A stretch of DNA of 64,000 bases from Streptosporangium amethystogenes (GTDB taxonomy: Bacteria > Actinomycetota > Actinomycetes > Streptosporangiales > Streptosporangiaceae), in the NCBI RefSeq assembly GCF_000721075.1, contig NZ_JOEQ01000020.1:1-64000 (forward strand), written 5' to 3'. Below are positions 18,196 through 25,578 of this stretch, one piece after another. The notes below the pieces were generated by a model. That model was not told the DNA's origin. It worked only from the letters and a program-made list of their open reading frames with translations, and did no database searches. Positions within the stretch are counted from its first letter, which is position 1. Each line of letters begins with the position of its first letter. The translations under genes were made by a program, and so were the position numbers.

Positions 18196-18939
18196 ATGAA
18201 TGAGTCTGAGTTTCTGGCGGGTTACGACCCGCGGATGTACCCGGCGGTCGCGGTGACCGTCGACGTGGTGGCGCTCACCATTCGCGGGGGCGGGTTGCGC
18301 GTTCTGCTCATCAGGCGGGGCGAGCAACCCCATGCGGGGCTGTGGGCGCTACCCGGGGGGTTCATCCGGCCGGGAGAGGATCTGCCGCAGGCCGCGGCGC
18401 GGGAGCTGGCCGAGGAGACGGGGCTCTCGGGCCTCGGGGACCGGGTCCACATCGAGCAGCTCGCCAGCTACGGAACGCCCGACCGTGATCCGCGGATGAG
18501 GGTCGTGTCGATCTCCTACCTGGCGTTCGCCCCCGACCTGCCCGATCCCCGGGCGGGCACGGACGCGGCGGACGCCGCCTGGCACCCGGTCGACAAGCTG
18601 CCGGAGCTCGCCTTCGACCACGATCGCATCCTGGCGCACGGACTGGAGCGGGCACGCGGCAAGCTGGAGTACACCCCGCTGGCCACCGCGTTCGCCGGTG
18701 AGACGTTCACGATCTCCGAGCTGCGCGGTGTCTACGAGACGGTCTGGGGCGTGCCACTGCACGCGGGCAACTTCCATCGCAAGATCCTGTCGGTGCCCGG
18801 TTTCGTGGAGAGCACCGGCGAGACCACCGAGAGCGGCGGGGTCAGGGGCGGTCCCCGGGCCAAGCTCTACCGGGCCGGCGACGCACGGCTCCTGCACCCC
18901 GCCCTGCTACGGCCTGCCAGGGAGGAGCAGATCAGGTGA
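18196..18939 (+). CDS. Nudix hydrolase / winged-helix regulator (NrtR-like)
   Basis: A 247-residue two-domain protein. Residues ~20-155 are a Nudix fold with an intact Nudix box (GGFIRPGEDLPQAAARELAEETGL region matches GX5EX7REUXEEXGU). Residues ~165-235 look like the winged helix-turn-helix of NrtR regulators (FTISELRGVYETVWG, FHRKILSVPGFVEST). NrtR proteins sense ADP-ribose or related NAD products and repress NAD genes. The intact box means hydrolysis may be retained. ATG 18196 follows AGAAGGA. Its stop overlaps the next start (GTGA), and a palindrome covers the promoter. Confidence 0.88.
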   Translation: MNESEFLAGYDPRMYPAVAVTVDVVALTIRGGGLRVLLIRRGEQPHAGLWALPGGFIRPGEDLPQAAARELAEETGLSGLGDRVHIEQLASYGTPDRDPRMRVVSISYLAFAPDLPDPRAGTDAADAAWHPVDKLPELAFDHDRILAHGLERARGKLEYTPLATAFAGETFTISELRGVYETVWGVPLHAGNFHRKILSVPGFVESTGETTESGGVRGGPRAKLYRAGDARLLHPALLRPAREEQIR

Positions 18940-19901
18940 CCAGGGCCGAGGCGATCGCGCTGGTGACCGCCGCCCACACCCCCGACGACCTGTTCGGCGG
19001 GGACTCCCCACACCGGGCGTACCGGAGGCTGGCGAGGCTGCTCCATCCCGACCTCGCGCCGGGAGCCGAGACCGCCGAGGCGTTCGCCAGGCTGGCGGAG
19101 CTGTGGGCGGCCCGCGGCGGGGCCTCGGGGCCGGCCGCGGAGACGGTGATCACCACCGGGCGTGGGACCTACCGGATCGGGGGCGTCTTCCGGAGGGGCG
19201 CCTCGGCCGTGCTCTACGAGAGTGGCCCGGACACGCTGCTCAAGCTCCCGCGCAGCCACGCGGACAACGACCTCATGCGTCGCGAGGCGGACGCCCTGGT
19301 GACGATCGAGCGAGACGGCGACCCGCTGCTCCTGCCGTACGTGCCGCGCCTGGTGGATTCGTTCCGACACCGCCGCGACGGTGTCGAGCGGTCGGCCAAC
19401 GTGATCAGCCGGGCGCCCGACGGGTTCGTGAGCCTGGACGAGGTCCGGCGGCGGCGGCCGGTGCTCGACGCGAGGGACGCGGCGTGGATCTGGCGGCGGC
19501 TGCTGGTGGCCGTCGGCGCGGCCCATCGGGCGGGCGTCGTGCACGGCGCGGTGTTCGGGCACCACGTCCTCGTCCACCCGGTCGACCACGGCCTGGTGCT
19601 CGTCGACTGGAGCCAGTCGGTACCGCTCGGCACCCCGATCACCGCCCTGGTGACCAGGCACCGCGACGACTACCCGCCGGAGGTCCTGGCCAGGAAACCC
19701 GCCACCCCCGCCACCGACATCCACCTCGCCACCCGCTCCGTGGCCGCCCTCATGGGCGACCGGGCCCCCACTCCGATCAAACGCTTCGTCCGGGGGAGCC
19801 TGCTGAGCCCGCCCGGCGACGCGTGGCGGCTCCTGGGGGAACTCGACGACCTGCTCGACGACCTGTACGGGCCGAGGAAATACCGGCCACTGCACCTTTG
19901 A
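18936..19901 (+). CDS. J-domain / protein-kinase-like (pseudokinase) protein
   Basis: A 321-residue protein. Residues ~1-50 are a short DnaJ-like domain with the HPD motif (RLARLLHPDLAPG). Residues ~70-230 are a protein-kinase-like fold: RIGGVFRRGASAVLYE is a glycine-loop remnant, LLKLPR the candidate ATP Lys and MRREADAL the helix-C Glu. The catalytic-loop HRD is replaced by VVHGAVFGHH, so the catalytic Asp is missing; DFG reads VDWSQS. I infer a pseudokinase or a co-chaperone-like adaptor rather than an active kinase. Translational overlap with the Nudix gene and a 33-bp gap to the vWA gene indicate one operon. Confidence 0.8.
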   Translation: MTRAEAIALVTAAHTPDDLFGGDSPHRAYRRLARLLHPDLAPGAETAEAFARLAELWAARGGASGPAAETVITTGRGTYRIGGVFRRGASAVLYESGPDTLLKLPRSHADNDLMRREADALVTIERDGDPLLLPYVPRLVDSFRHRRDGVERSANVISRAPDGFVSLDEVRRRRPVLDARDAAWIWRRLLVAVGAAHRAGVVHGAVFGHHVLVHPVDHGLVLVDWSQSVPLGTPITALVTRHRDDYPPEVLARKPATPATDIHLATRSVAALMGDRAPTPIKRFVRGSLLSPPGDAWRLLGELDDLLDDLYGPRKYRPLHL

Positions 19902-19934
19902 GAACGTGCCATCCCTGATCCGAGGAGATCCCCC

Positions 19935-20891
19935 GTGGGAAGCGGAATCTGGTCCACCGACGTCTACTCCGCCGCCGCGAGCTATCGCGCGGCCAAGGGC
20001 TCAAGCGCCTTCGCCTACAGCGACGGCGGCGCCCGCTCCACCCACCCCGACCTCGACCCGCACGGGGTGACGCTCCGCGAGAGCCGCGACTCCGCCGAAC
20101 ACCCCGACTCCCTCGCGGTGGTCGTGCTGTTCGACGTGACCGGCTCGATGCGCGGGGTGCCCCGCACCCTCCAGACCAAGCTGCCCGACCTGCTCGGGCT
20201 GCTGCTCCGCAAGGGCTACGCCACCGACCCGCAGATCCTCTTCGGCGCGATCGGCGACGCCACCTGCGACCGGGCCCCACTGCAGATCGGCCAGTTCGAA
20301 TCCGACAACCGGATGGACGAGCACCTGGGCAAGGTCCTGCTGGAGGGCGGGGGCGGCGGCCAGATGAGCGAGTCGTACGAGCTGGCGATGTACTTCATGG
20401 CCAGGCACACCTCGATCGACTGCTTCGAGAAGCGGGGGCGCAGGGGCTACCTGTTCATCATCGGCGACGAACTGCCCTACCCCCAGGTCAAGCGGCGCGA
20501 GGTCGAGAAGGTCGTCGGCGATCGGCTCCGGCGGGACATCCCGACCAGGGAGATCGTCGCCGAGCTGACCAGGGTCTACGACGTCTACTACATCCTTCCC
20601 GCAGGGTCGAGCTACGCCGGGGACGGCCGGGTGCTGGCCGCCTGGCGCGAGCTGCTCGGCCAGAACGTGCTGGAGCTGGACGACCTCGACGCCGTCTGCG
20701 AGACCATCGCGCTCACCGTCGGTCTCGGCGAGGACGCCATCGATCTGCGAGAGGGGCTGGACGACCTCGACGAGCTCGGCTCGACCGCCGGGACCGCCGT
20801 GGGCAGGGCCCTCGCCAAACTCGACCGCGGCACGCTCGTGGTCGCCGACGGTCTCGACCTGGGCGGCGACAGCGGCGTGACGCGGCTCTGA
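19935..20891 (+). CDS. von Willebrand factor A (vWA) domain protein
   Basis: A 318-residue cytosolic vWA protein. The metal-ion-dependent adhesion site is VLFDVTGSMRG (Asp-x-Thr-Gly-Ser variant of DxSxS), followed by ILFGAIGDATCD and LFIIGDELPYP strands typical of the fold. No signal or membrane segment is seen. It starts at GTG 19935 after GAGGAG. Such proteins usually bind partner proteins through Mg2+. Its operon partners (J-domain pseudokinase, PurA-like enzyme) suggest an intracellular complex. Confidence 0.85.
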   Translation: MGSGIWSTDVYSAAASYRAAKGSSAFAYSDGGARSTHPDLDPHGVTLRESRDSAEHPDSLAVVVLFDVTGSMRGVPRTLQTKLPDLLGLLLRKGYATDPQILFGAIGDATCDRAPLQIGQFESDNRMDEHLGKVLLEGGGGGQMSESYELAMYFMARHTSIDCFEKRGRRGYLFIIGDELPYPQVKRREVEKVVGDRLRRDIPTREIVAELTRVYDVYYILPAGSSYAGDGRVLAAWRELLGQNVLELDDLDAVCETIALTVGLGEDAIDLREGLDDLDELGSTAGTAVGRALAKLDRGTLVVADGLDLGGDSGVTRL

Positions 20892-20895
20892 AGAC

Positions 20896-20993
20896 CTCCC
20901 CGCCGTGCGGCGGCCACCGCGAAAGCGGCGGGGAGTGCCACCACGAAGGGAAACGGCCCCTGCCCGGCGACAGGAACTCACCGCCGGGCAGGG
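20896..20993. repeat. two strong hairpins after the vWA gene
   Basis: CTCCCCGCCG/CGGCGGGGAG (20896-20905/20926-20935) and CCCTGCCCGGCG/CGCCGGGCAGGG (20958-20969/20982-20993) are perfect 10- and 12-bp stems with 20- and 12-nt loops. Neither is followed by T's. They could act as a weak terminator or as mRNA-stability structures between the vWA and PurA-like genes. Part of the second is also copied downstream. Confidence 0.65.
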
Positions 20994-21105
20994 CGCCACC
21001 ACGAGCACATGAAGGCACGATCATCGACCGGCTCCACACCCGCGAACCCATCGGGGCGGTCGTCAGGTTCAACGACGCCCGCCGGGCAGGCCGCCACCAC
21101 GAACA
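20982..21105. repeat. degenerate tandem copies of the PurA-like gene 5' region
   Basis: 21012-21074 is ~90 % identical to 21164-21226 inside the PurA-like gene (shared GGCACGATCATCGAC and CCCATCGGGGCGGTCGTCAG), and the similarity continues into GGGCAGGCCGCC (21084-21095 against 21231-21242). The copy has lost the ~45 bp coding for the P-loop. GGGCAGGGCGCCACCACGAG at 20986-21005 is a further partial copy, and GTGCCACCACGAAG near 20935 may be another. The coding frame is not maintained, so this is decayed duplication rather than a gene. Confidence 0.8.
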
Positions 21106-21114
21106 GAGGACCAC

Positions 21115-22329
21115 ATGCGCGAACACATGATCGTGACAGACCTCGGCTACGGCGACGCGGGCAAAGGCACGATCATCGACTGGCTCTGCACCCGTGAACC
21201 CATCGGGGCGGTCGTCAGGTTCAACGGGGGTGGGCAGGCCGCCCACAACGTCGTGCTGCCCGACGGACGGCACCACACGTTCGCACAGTTCGGGTCGGGC
21301 ACACTCAGAGGCGTGCCCACCCACCTGTCCAGGTTCATGGTCACAGACCCGCTCGCGCTGGCCCGGGAGGCGGCCCACCTGAGCGAGCTGGGCGTCGGTG
21401 ACCCGTTCCGCCTGCTCACCGTGGACCGGGACGCCCTGCTCGCCACGCCGTACCACGTGGCGGCGGGGCAGGCCAGGGAACTGGCACGCGGCGAGGACCG
21501 GCACGGGTCGTGCGGGATGGGCGTCGGCGAGACCATGGCCTACGCCCTGGAGCACCCGGAGCTCGCGCCGACCGTCGGCGACTGCGAGAACCCGGCCCGG
21601 CTCACCCGCAAGCTGTACGCGCTCCGCGAGGCGCTCGGGGTGACCGGACCGCCCGTCGAGGACTGCGTCGCCGCCTACCGGGCGTTCGCCGAGCGAGTGA
21701 TCCTGGTCGGCCCCTCCTTCACGACCGCGCTGCTGCGCAAGCGGCCCGTGATCTTCGAGGGGGCGCAGGGCGTGCTGCTCGACGAGTGGCACGGCTTCCA
21801 TCCGTACACCACCTGGAGCACGACGACCTTCGCCAACGCGCTGGAGTTGCTCGACGGGGTGCCGGCCGTACGGCTGGGCGTGCTGCGGACCTACACGCCC
21901 AGGCACGGCCCGGGACCGCTGGTCACCGAGGACTCGGCGCTGACACCGCCCGAGGCGCACAACGGGACCGGCCCCTGGCAGGGGCCCTTCCGCACCGGTC
22001 ACTTCGACGCGGTGGCCCACCGCTACGCGCTGGCGGTCGCGGGCGGGGCCGACGCCCTCGCGCTCACCCACCTGGACGCGCCGGTCTCGCGGATGTGCGT
22101 GTCGTACGACATCGGCGAACTGCCGGTGGGCACGGCGGGTGACCTCGAAGGGCAGGCCAGGCTGACCAGGCGGCTGTCGGCGGCCCGGCCGCACTACGCC
22201 GACGGTGTCGACGACTGGCCCGCGGCGGTGGCCGGGGCCCTGGGGGTCCCGGTGTGGCTGGGCTCCCGAGGACCCACCGCCGCCGACAAGGTCCTTTTCA
22301 GTGGTGTGACCGCGCCCGAAAGGGTATGA
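21115..22329 (+). CDS. divergent adenylosuccinate synthetase-like (PurA-fold) protein
   Basis: A 404-residue PurA-family protein. The GTP P-loop region is GYGDAGKGTIIDWL (canonical WGDEGKGK), with the catalytic Asp. The catalytic His is in GGGQAAHNVV, the IMP loop is GSCGMGVGETM, and IFEGAQGVLLDEWHG and RTYTPRHGPGPLVTE are recognisable. The canonical aspartate-binding TTGRPRR loop is missing; the matching segment reads GPWQGPFRTGHFD. So it probably joins another amine or nucleotide, and is not the housekeeping PurA. ATG 21115 follows AGAGGA. It closes the Nudix/J-kinase/vWA cluster. Confidence 0.85.
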   Translation: MREHMIVTDLGYGDAGKGTIIDWLCTREPIGAVVRFNGGGQAAHNVVLPDGRHHTFAQFGSGTLRGVPTHLSRFMVTDPLALAREAAHLSELGVGDPFRLLTVDRDALLATPYHVAAGQARELARGEDRHGSCGMGVGETMAYALEHPELAPTVGDCENPARLTRKLYALREALGVTGPPVEDCVAAYRAFAERVILVGPSFTTALLRKRPVIFEGAQGVLLDEWHGFHPYTTWSTTTFANALELLDGVPAVRLGVLRTYTPRHGPGPLVTEDSALTPPEAHNGTGPWQGPFRTGHFDAVAHRYALAVAGGADALALTHLDAPVSRMCVSYDIGELPVGTAGDLEGQARLTRRLSAARPHYADGVDDWPAAVAGALGVPVWLGSRGPTAADKVLFSGVTAPERV

Positions 22330-22381
22330 CCCTTCTCGTACTCTCCCTTTACCTGGCAGGCAGCCTTACCCGGAGGAACTC

Positions 22382-22606
22382 ATGGGTGTCGGGGTCAGCA
22401 TCTTCTTTCTCACGCTTGGCGCCATCCTCCGCTTCGCCATCGACCCCACCGTGCTCGGCGAGGCCGTGCACATCGACGTGATCGGCCTGATCTTCATGAT
22501 CGTCGGCGCCGTCGGGGTCGTACTGAGCATCGTGATGGCCCCGAAGCGCGGGAACACGTCCGAAGACCGCCTGATGCACCGCGAGAACCACCCGCCGGAG
22601 GTCTAG
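22382..22606 (+). CDS. DUF6458-type small membrane protein
   Basis: A 74-residue protein with two transmembrane helices (FFLTLGAILRFAI and IGLIFMIVGAVGVVLSIVMA) and a charged tail. It fits the DUF6458 family of small actinobacterial membrane proteins of unknown role. CCGGAGGAACTC is a clear ribosome-binding site. Its stop overlaps that of the convergent Dabb gene. Confidence 0.8.
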   Translation: MGVGVSIFFLTLGAILRFAIDPTVLGEAVHIDVIGLIFMIVGAVGVVLSIVMAPKRGNTSEDRLMHRENHPPEV

Positions 22607-22896
22607 AGCTCGAACTGAATCCCCGCCCGGGAAGCCACGATCGGCTTGATGTGCTCGGCGATCATGGCCTGGTGCAGCGGGTGGTCACGGTAGACCAGGT
22701 AGTCGTCGACGCTGTCGAAGTCCGCGACGACCGCGAACTGGTGGTTGCCCGGGTTCACGCCCGCGTCCGCGCCAAGGACGTAGGAGCGGATCTCCGTGAT
22801 GGCCCCGGGCAGCTTGTTGAGCTCCGCCACGACCCTGGCCCGCTGCTCGTCGGTGGCCTCTTGCGTCCAGGTGAACAGCACGATATGCCGGAACAT
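22603..22896 (-). CDS. Dabb (stress-responsive A/B barrel) protein
   Basis: A 97-residue dimeric alpha-beta-barrel protein: MFRHIVLFTW, then NHQFAVVADFDSVDDYLVYRDHPLH. It belongs to the Dabb family, known from plant stress proteins and polyketide cyclases, with unknown function here. Start at ATG 22896 was preferred over an extension to 22956 because GAAGGGAAG precedes it and the domain begins there. Confidence 0.88.
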   Translation of the reverse strand: MFRHIVLFTWTQEATDEQRARVVAELNKLPGAITEIRSYVLGADAGVNPGNHQFAVVADFDSVDDYLVYRDHPLHQAMIAEHIKPIVASRAGIQFEL

Positions 22897-23068
22897 GATC
22901 TTCCCTTCGGTTGGGTGCCCGGCCAGCGTAAGGCCAGGCGTCACCGGAACCGGCAACGGCCCCGCGATCGCGGAGCGGGGCAGGGCGGGTGGGGGGATGG
23001 GCGACGGCGTGCCCCGGGCGGGTGTCGCGGCCCGTCCGGGACCTGATCGCCGTCGAAAGGTGATCCGC

Positions 23069-24799
23069 TCACACCGGGCGCGGTGCGGAACGGTGGTTGA
23101 TCCTTATCCGGCCGGCACGCCGCGGCACGGCTTCGAGCACGATCTTCTGGGCCGCCTCGGGAATGAAGCGGAGGTCGTGGGTGATCAGGATGGTCGTGCG
23201 GCCGGCCATGAGCCTCTTGAGCGGCTCCATGATCCGTTCCGCGGTGAGCGCGTCGAGCCCCGTCATCGGCTCGTCGAGGACGAGCACCGGGGCGTCGCGC
23301 AGGATGGCCCTGGCGATGGCGATCCGCTGGCGCTGCCCGCCCGACATCAGTCGCCCACGCTGCCCGATCGGCGTGTCGTACCTGTGGGGAAGCGTGTTGA
23401 CGAAGTCGTGGACGTCCGCCATGACGGCGGCGCGGACGATGTCGTCCAGGTCCGCGCCGGGGCGGCCGTAGGCGATGTTGTCGCGTACGGTCCCCGAGAA
23501 GAGCAGGTTCTCCTGCTGCAGGATGGTGATGTTGTCCCGGAGCGACTCGCGCGACAGATCTCGGATGTCGATTCCGTCGAGCAGGATGCGCCCGGCGGTG
23601 GGATCGTAGAAGCGGAGCAGGAGCTTCGCCAGCGTGGACTTGCCCACCCCGCTCGGGCCGGTGCACACGACCAGTTCCCCAGGCTCGACGACGAAGGACA
23701 TGTCACGCAACGTCGGCCTCCTCCTGTTCGGGTAGGTGAAGCCGACGCCCTGGAACTCGATGCGGCCACGGCCACGCCCCAACTGGACGGGGACGTCGCG
23801 ATCGGCGACGGCCGGCCGGGCCCGCAGGATCTCGATGACCCGGTCGGAGCCCGCCGCCGCCTCGGAGACGGTGAGGGCGATCTGCCCCAGGCTCTGCACC
23901 GCCGGGTAGAGGTAGGCGAGGTAGGCGGCGAAGGCGAGCAGTCCGCCGATGGTGAGGCGTCCCGAGGAGATCTCCCATGCGCCGAACCCGAGGATGGCGA
24001 TCAGGCAGATGGTCTCGATCACCTGCACGACGGGCCCGTACAGGGAGGACAGCCACGCCTGTGCCACGTTGGCCCGCAGCCAGGTGCTGCCCTCCGCGTG
24101 CAGTCGCTCGGCCTCGGTGCCCTGACGGTTGTAGGACTGGACGAGCGCCTGGTTGGACAGGCTCTCCTCGATGACGCTGTTCATGGTCCCGTTGCTGAGC
24201 CGCTCGCGCGCCGACACGGTCCTGAACCTGCCCGCGAAGGTCTTGGAGACCAGCAGGAAGGCCGGGGCCAGCAGGAACGTCAGCAGTGCCAGGTCCCACC
24301 GGACGTAGAAGGCCGCACCGGCGAAGAAGACGACGCTGGCGAGCGTGGTGAAGAGCTTGACCAGGCCGGAGGCGACGAGTTCCTCGATGGCCTCGATGTC
24401 GTCGGTGAGCCTGGCCATCAGGTCACCCAGACGGCGGTTGTCGAAGAAGTCGGGCGTGAGCGTCTGGATGTGCTCGAACACCCTGTCTCGCAGCCGCAGC
24501 AGGAAGCGCTCACCGCCCAGGGCCGTGAGGTAGGACCCCGCGAAGGAGACCAGCCCTGCGACGGCCGCGAGGCCCAGCCAGGCTGCCGCAGGGAGCCAGA
24601 AGGCCCCCAGGTTCTGCTTGCTGAGCACCTCGTCGGTGATGAAGCCGAACAGGCCGATCGCGGCGACCTCGCAGACGGCCGCGACGATGGCGAGCACGCC
24701 ACCGGCCACGAGCAGCCGGCGGATACCTCGGGTGTACGGCCAGAACTCCCGGAAGGTCCTGCGAATGGAGACCGTCGGCGCCGTGGGAGGACGACGCAC
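23069..24799 (-). CDS. ABC exporter (fused permease-ATPase)
   Basis: A 576-residue type IV ABC half-transporter: six transmembrane helices (~residues 20-300) and one nucleotide-binding domain with Walker A GPSGVGKST, Q-loop LQQENLLF, signature LMSGGQRQR, Walker B VLVLDEP and H-loop ITHD. It should act as a homodimer. It has no N-terminal C39 peptidase. I start it at GTG 24799 (GCGAGGG upstream) because the in-frame GTG at 24886 lies before a 35-bp palindrome. The peptide gene just upstream is a plausible cargo. Confidence 0.88.
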   Translation of the reverse strand: MRRPPTAPTVSIRRTFREFWPYTRGIRRLLVAGGVLAIVAAVCEVAAIGLFGFITDEVLSKQNLGAFWLPAAAWLGLAAVAGLVSFAGSYLTALGGERFLLRLRDRVFEHIQTLTPDFFDNRRLGDLMARLTDDIEAIEELVASGLVKLFTTLASVVFFAGAAFYVRWDLALLTFLLAPAFLLVSKTFAGRFRTVSARERLSNGTMNSVIEESLSNQALVQSYNRQGTEAERLHAEGSTWLRANVAQAWLSSLYGPVVQVIETICLIAILGFGAWEISSGRLTIGGLLAFAAYLAYLYPAVQSLGQIALTVSEAAAGSDRVIEILRARPAVADRDVPVQLGRGRGRIEFQGVGFTYPNRRRPTLRDMSFVVEPGELVVCTGPSGVGKSTLAKLLLRFYDPTAGRILLDGIDIRDLSRESLRDNITILQQENLLFSGTVRDNIAYGRPGADLDDIVRAAVMADVHDFVNTLPHRYDTPIGQRGRLMSGGQRQRIAIARAILRDAPVLVLDEPMTGLDALTAERIMEPLKRLMAGRTTILITHDLRFIPEAAQKIVLEAVPRRAGRIRINHRSAPRPV

Positions 24800-24836
24800 C
24801 GCTGCCCTCGCCCCGTTGGGCGAGAGCGACTCTGAG

Positions 24837-24871
24837 AATGAGAGCCGGCGGGTCACCCGCCGGCTCTCATT
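24837..24871. terminator. 35-bp perfect palindrome between peptide and ABC exporter
   Basis: Arms AATGAGAGCCGGCGGGT and ACCCGCCGGCTCTCATT (17 bp, perfect) flank one base. It begins 24 bp after the stop of the small peptide gene. It probably terminates or attenuates the short transcript, with partial read-through to the ABC gene. On the plus strand it is followed by TGTTTCTGC. Confidence 0.75.
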
Positions 24872-24895
24872 TGTTTCTGCTAGCACCGGATCTGG

Positions 24896-25009
24896 CTACC
24901 ACCACCACCCGCCGCCACCACAACCACATCCGCAGCGGCGGCGGCGCCGGCAGCAGCATCCACCCCAGGTCACGTACCGGCTGGACGGGAAGAGCTGCTT
25001 GAAAGTCAT
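24896..25009 (-). CDS. 37-residue Cys/Arg/Gly/Trp-rich peptide (candidate exported/RiPP-like peptide)
   Basis: Starting at ATG 25009 after AAGGGGGAAG, the translation is MTFKQLFPSSRYVTWGG, then CCCRRRRRCGCGCGGGGWWW and a TAG stop. It has six Cys (18-20, 26, 28, 30), five consecutive Arg, and a Gly4-Trp3 tail. The first ~17 residues could be a leader. A clear ribosome-binding site, an AT-rich upstream region and a palindrome after the stop argue for a real, separately transcribed gene. The next gene is an ABC exporter. No modification enzyme is adjacent. The codons are repetitive GC-rich triplets, so chance origin is possible. Confidence 0.5.
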   Translation of the reverse strand: MTFKQLFPSSRYVTWGGCCCRRRRRCGCGCGGGGWWW

Positions 25010-25508
25010 GGCTTCCCCCTTCGTGCTGAGCCTGTCGCGTCTTATCAATCACGACACTAGCACCCATACCCAGACAAACACCTCATATCGACGCGCATTA
25101 AAGATGTTTTAACAACCCATTTAGAAAAGCCAGAAAACGTATCGAGAGTAAAGCCTGACAAAAGTTTCACACGGCAACCCGCTCCACTGCACGAGCTGGG
25201 GATACGCATCACAAACCCTGATCCATAGCGGACAAAAGCGGCTTCCCGATTATTGCCGGGGCAGCGGTCCGCACGGGGGCGCGGCGGCTGGGAGGGCGGA
25301 TCCGAAGCCCTCCCCATCGGCTTTGATGAGAGGACCGCCGGGTTCACCCGGCAGGGGAATCGCTTCCTTGATACGACTTCCGTCTTCGAAACGGACAGGG
25401 CTTGTCCGTCGCCTACCTCGGCCGAGGAAAACGAGAAGCCGCTCCCCCAGGGAACGGAGGAGCCGCTTCCCGGCACACTAATTGACAGGATCGGCCGTCA
25501 TGTTTAGC
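25010..25508. other. hairpin-rich, gene-free region
   Basis: About 500 bp without a supportable gene. 25080-25170 is AT-rich for this genome and is probably promoter DNA for the peptide gene. 25300-25470 holds successive hairpins: AAGCC/GGCTT (25305-25323), GCCGGGT/ACCCGGC (25337-25352), ACGGACA/TGTCCGT (25391-25409), CCTCGGCCGAGG (25416-25427) and GAAGCCGCTC/GAGCCGCTTC (about 25434-25468, one mismatch). The ORF at 25253-25507 has no ribosome-binding site. A structured non-coding RNA or a decayed element is possible. Confidence 0.5.
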
Positions 25509-25542
25509 GATTCACCTGCCGGATTTATCCGGCAGGTGAATC
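25509..25542. terminator. terminator of the Bkd operon
   Basis: GATTCACCTGCCGG (25509-25522) and CCGGCAGGTGAATC (25529-25542) form a perfect 14-bp stem with loop ATTTAT, 37 bp beyond the E2 gene stop. Confidence 0.85.
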
Positions 25543-25578
25543 GCCCTCTGTCATGAAACCGGCTCTGGAATCACCAGG

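Noticed and set aside
18349..18897. Antisense frames across the Nudix gene
   Set aside because: They are compositional shadows of a gene with an intact Nudix box.
24800..24886. Upstream GTG start for the ABC exporter
   Set aside because: It would place the 35-bp palindrome inside the coding region and leaves a basic low-complexity leader without a Shine-Dalgarno; GTG 24799 has one.
25337..25352. GCCGGGTTCACCCGGC as a tRNA T-arm
   Set aside because: It is a simple perfect hairpin with a 2-nt centre; the rest of a cloverleaf is missing.
25253..25507. 84-codon plus-strand frame in the hairpin-rich region
   Set aside because: TTG start without Shine-Dalgarno, low-complexity product, and it runs through several hairpins.
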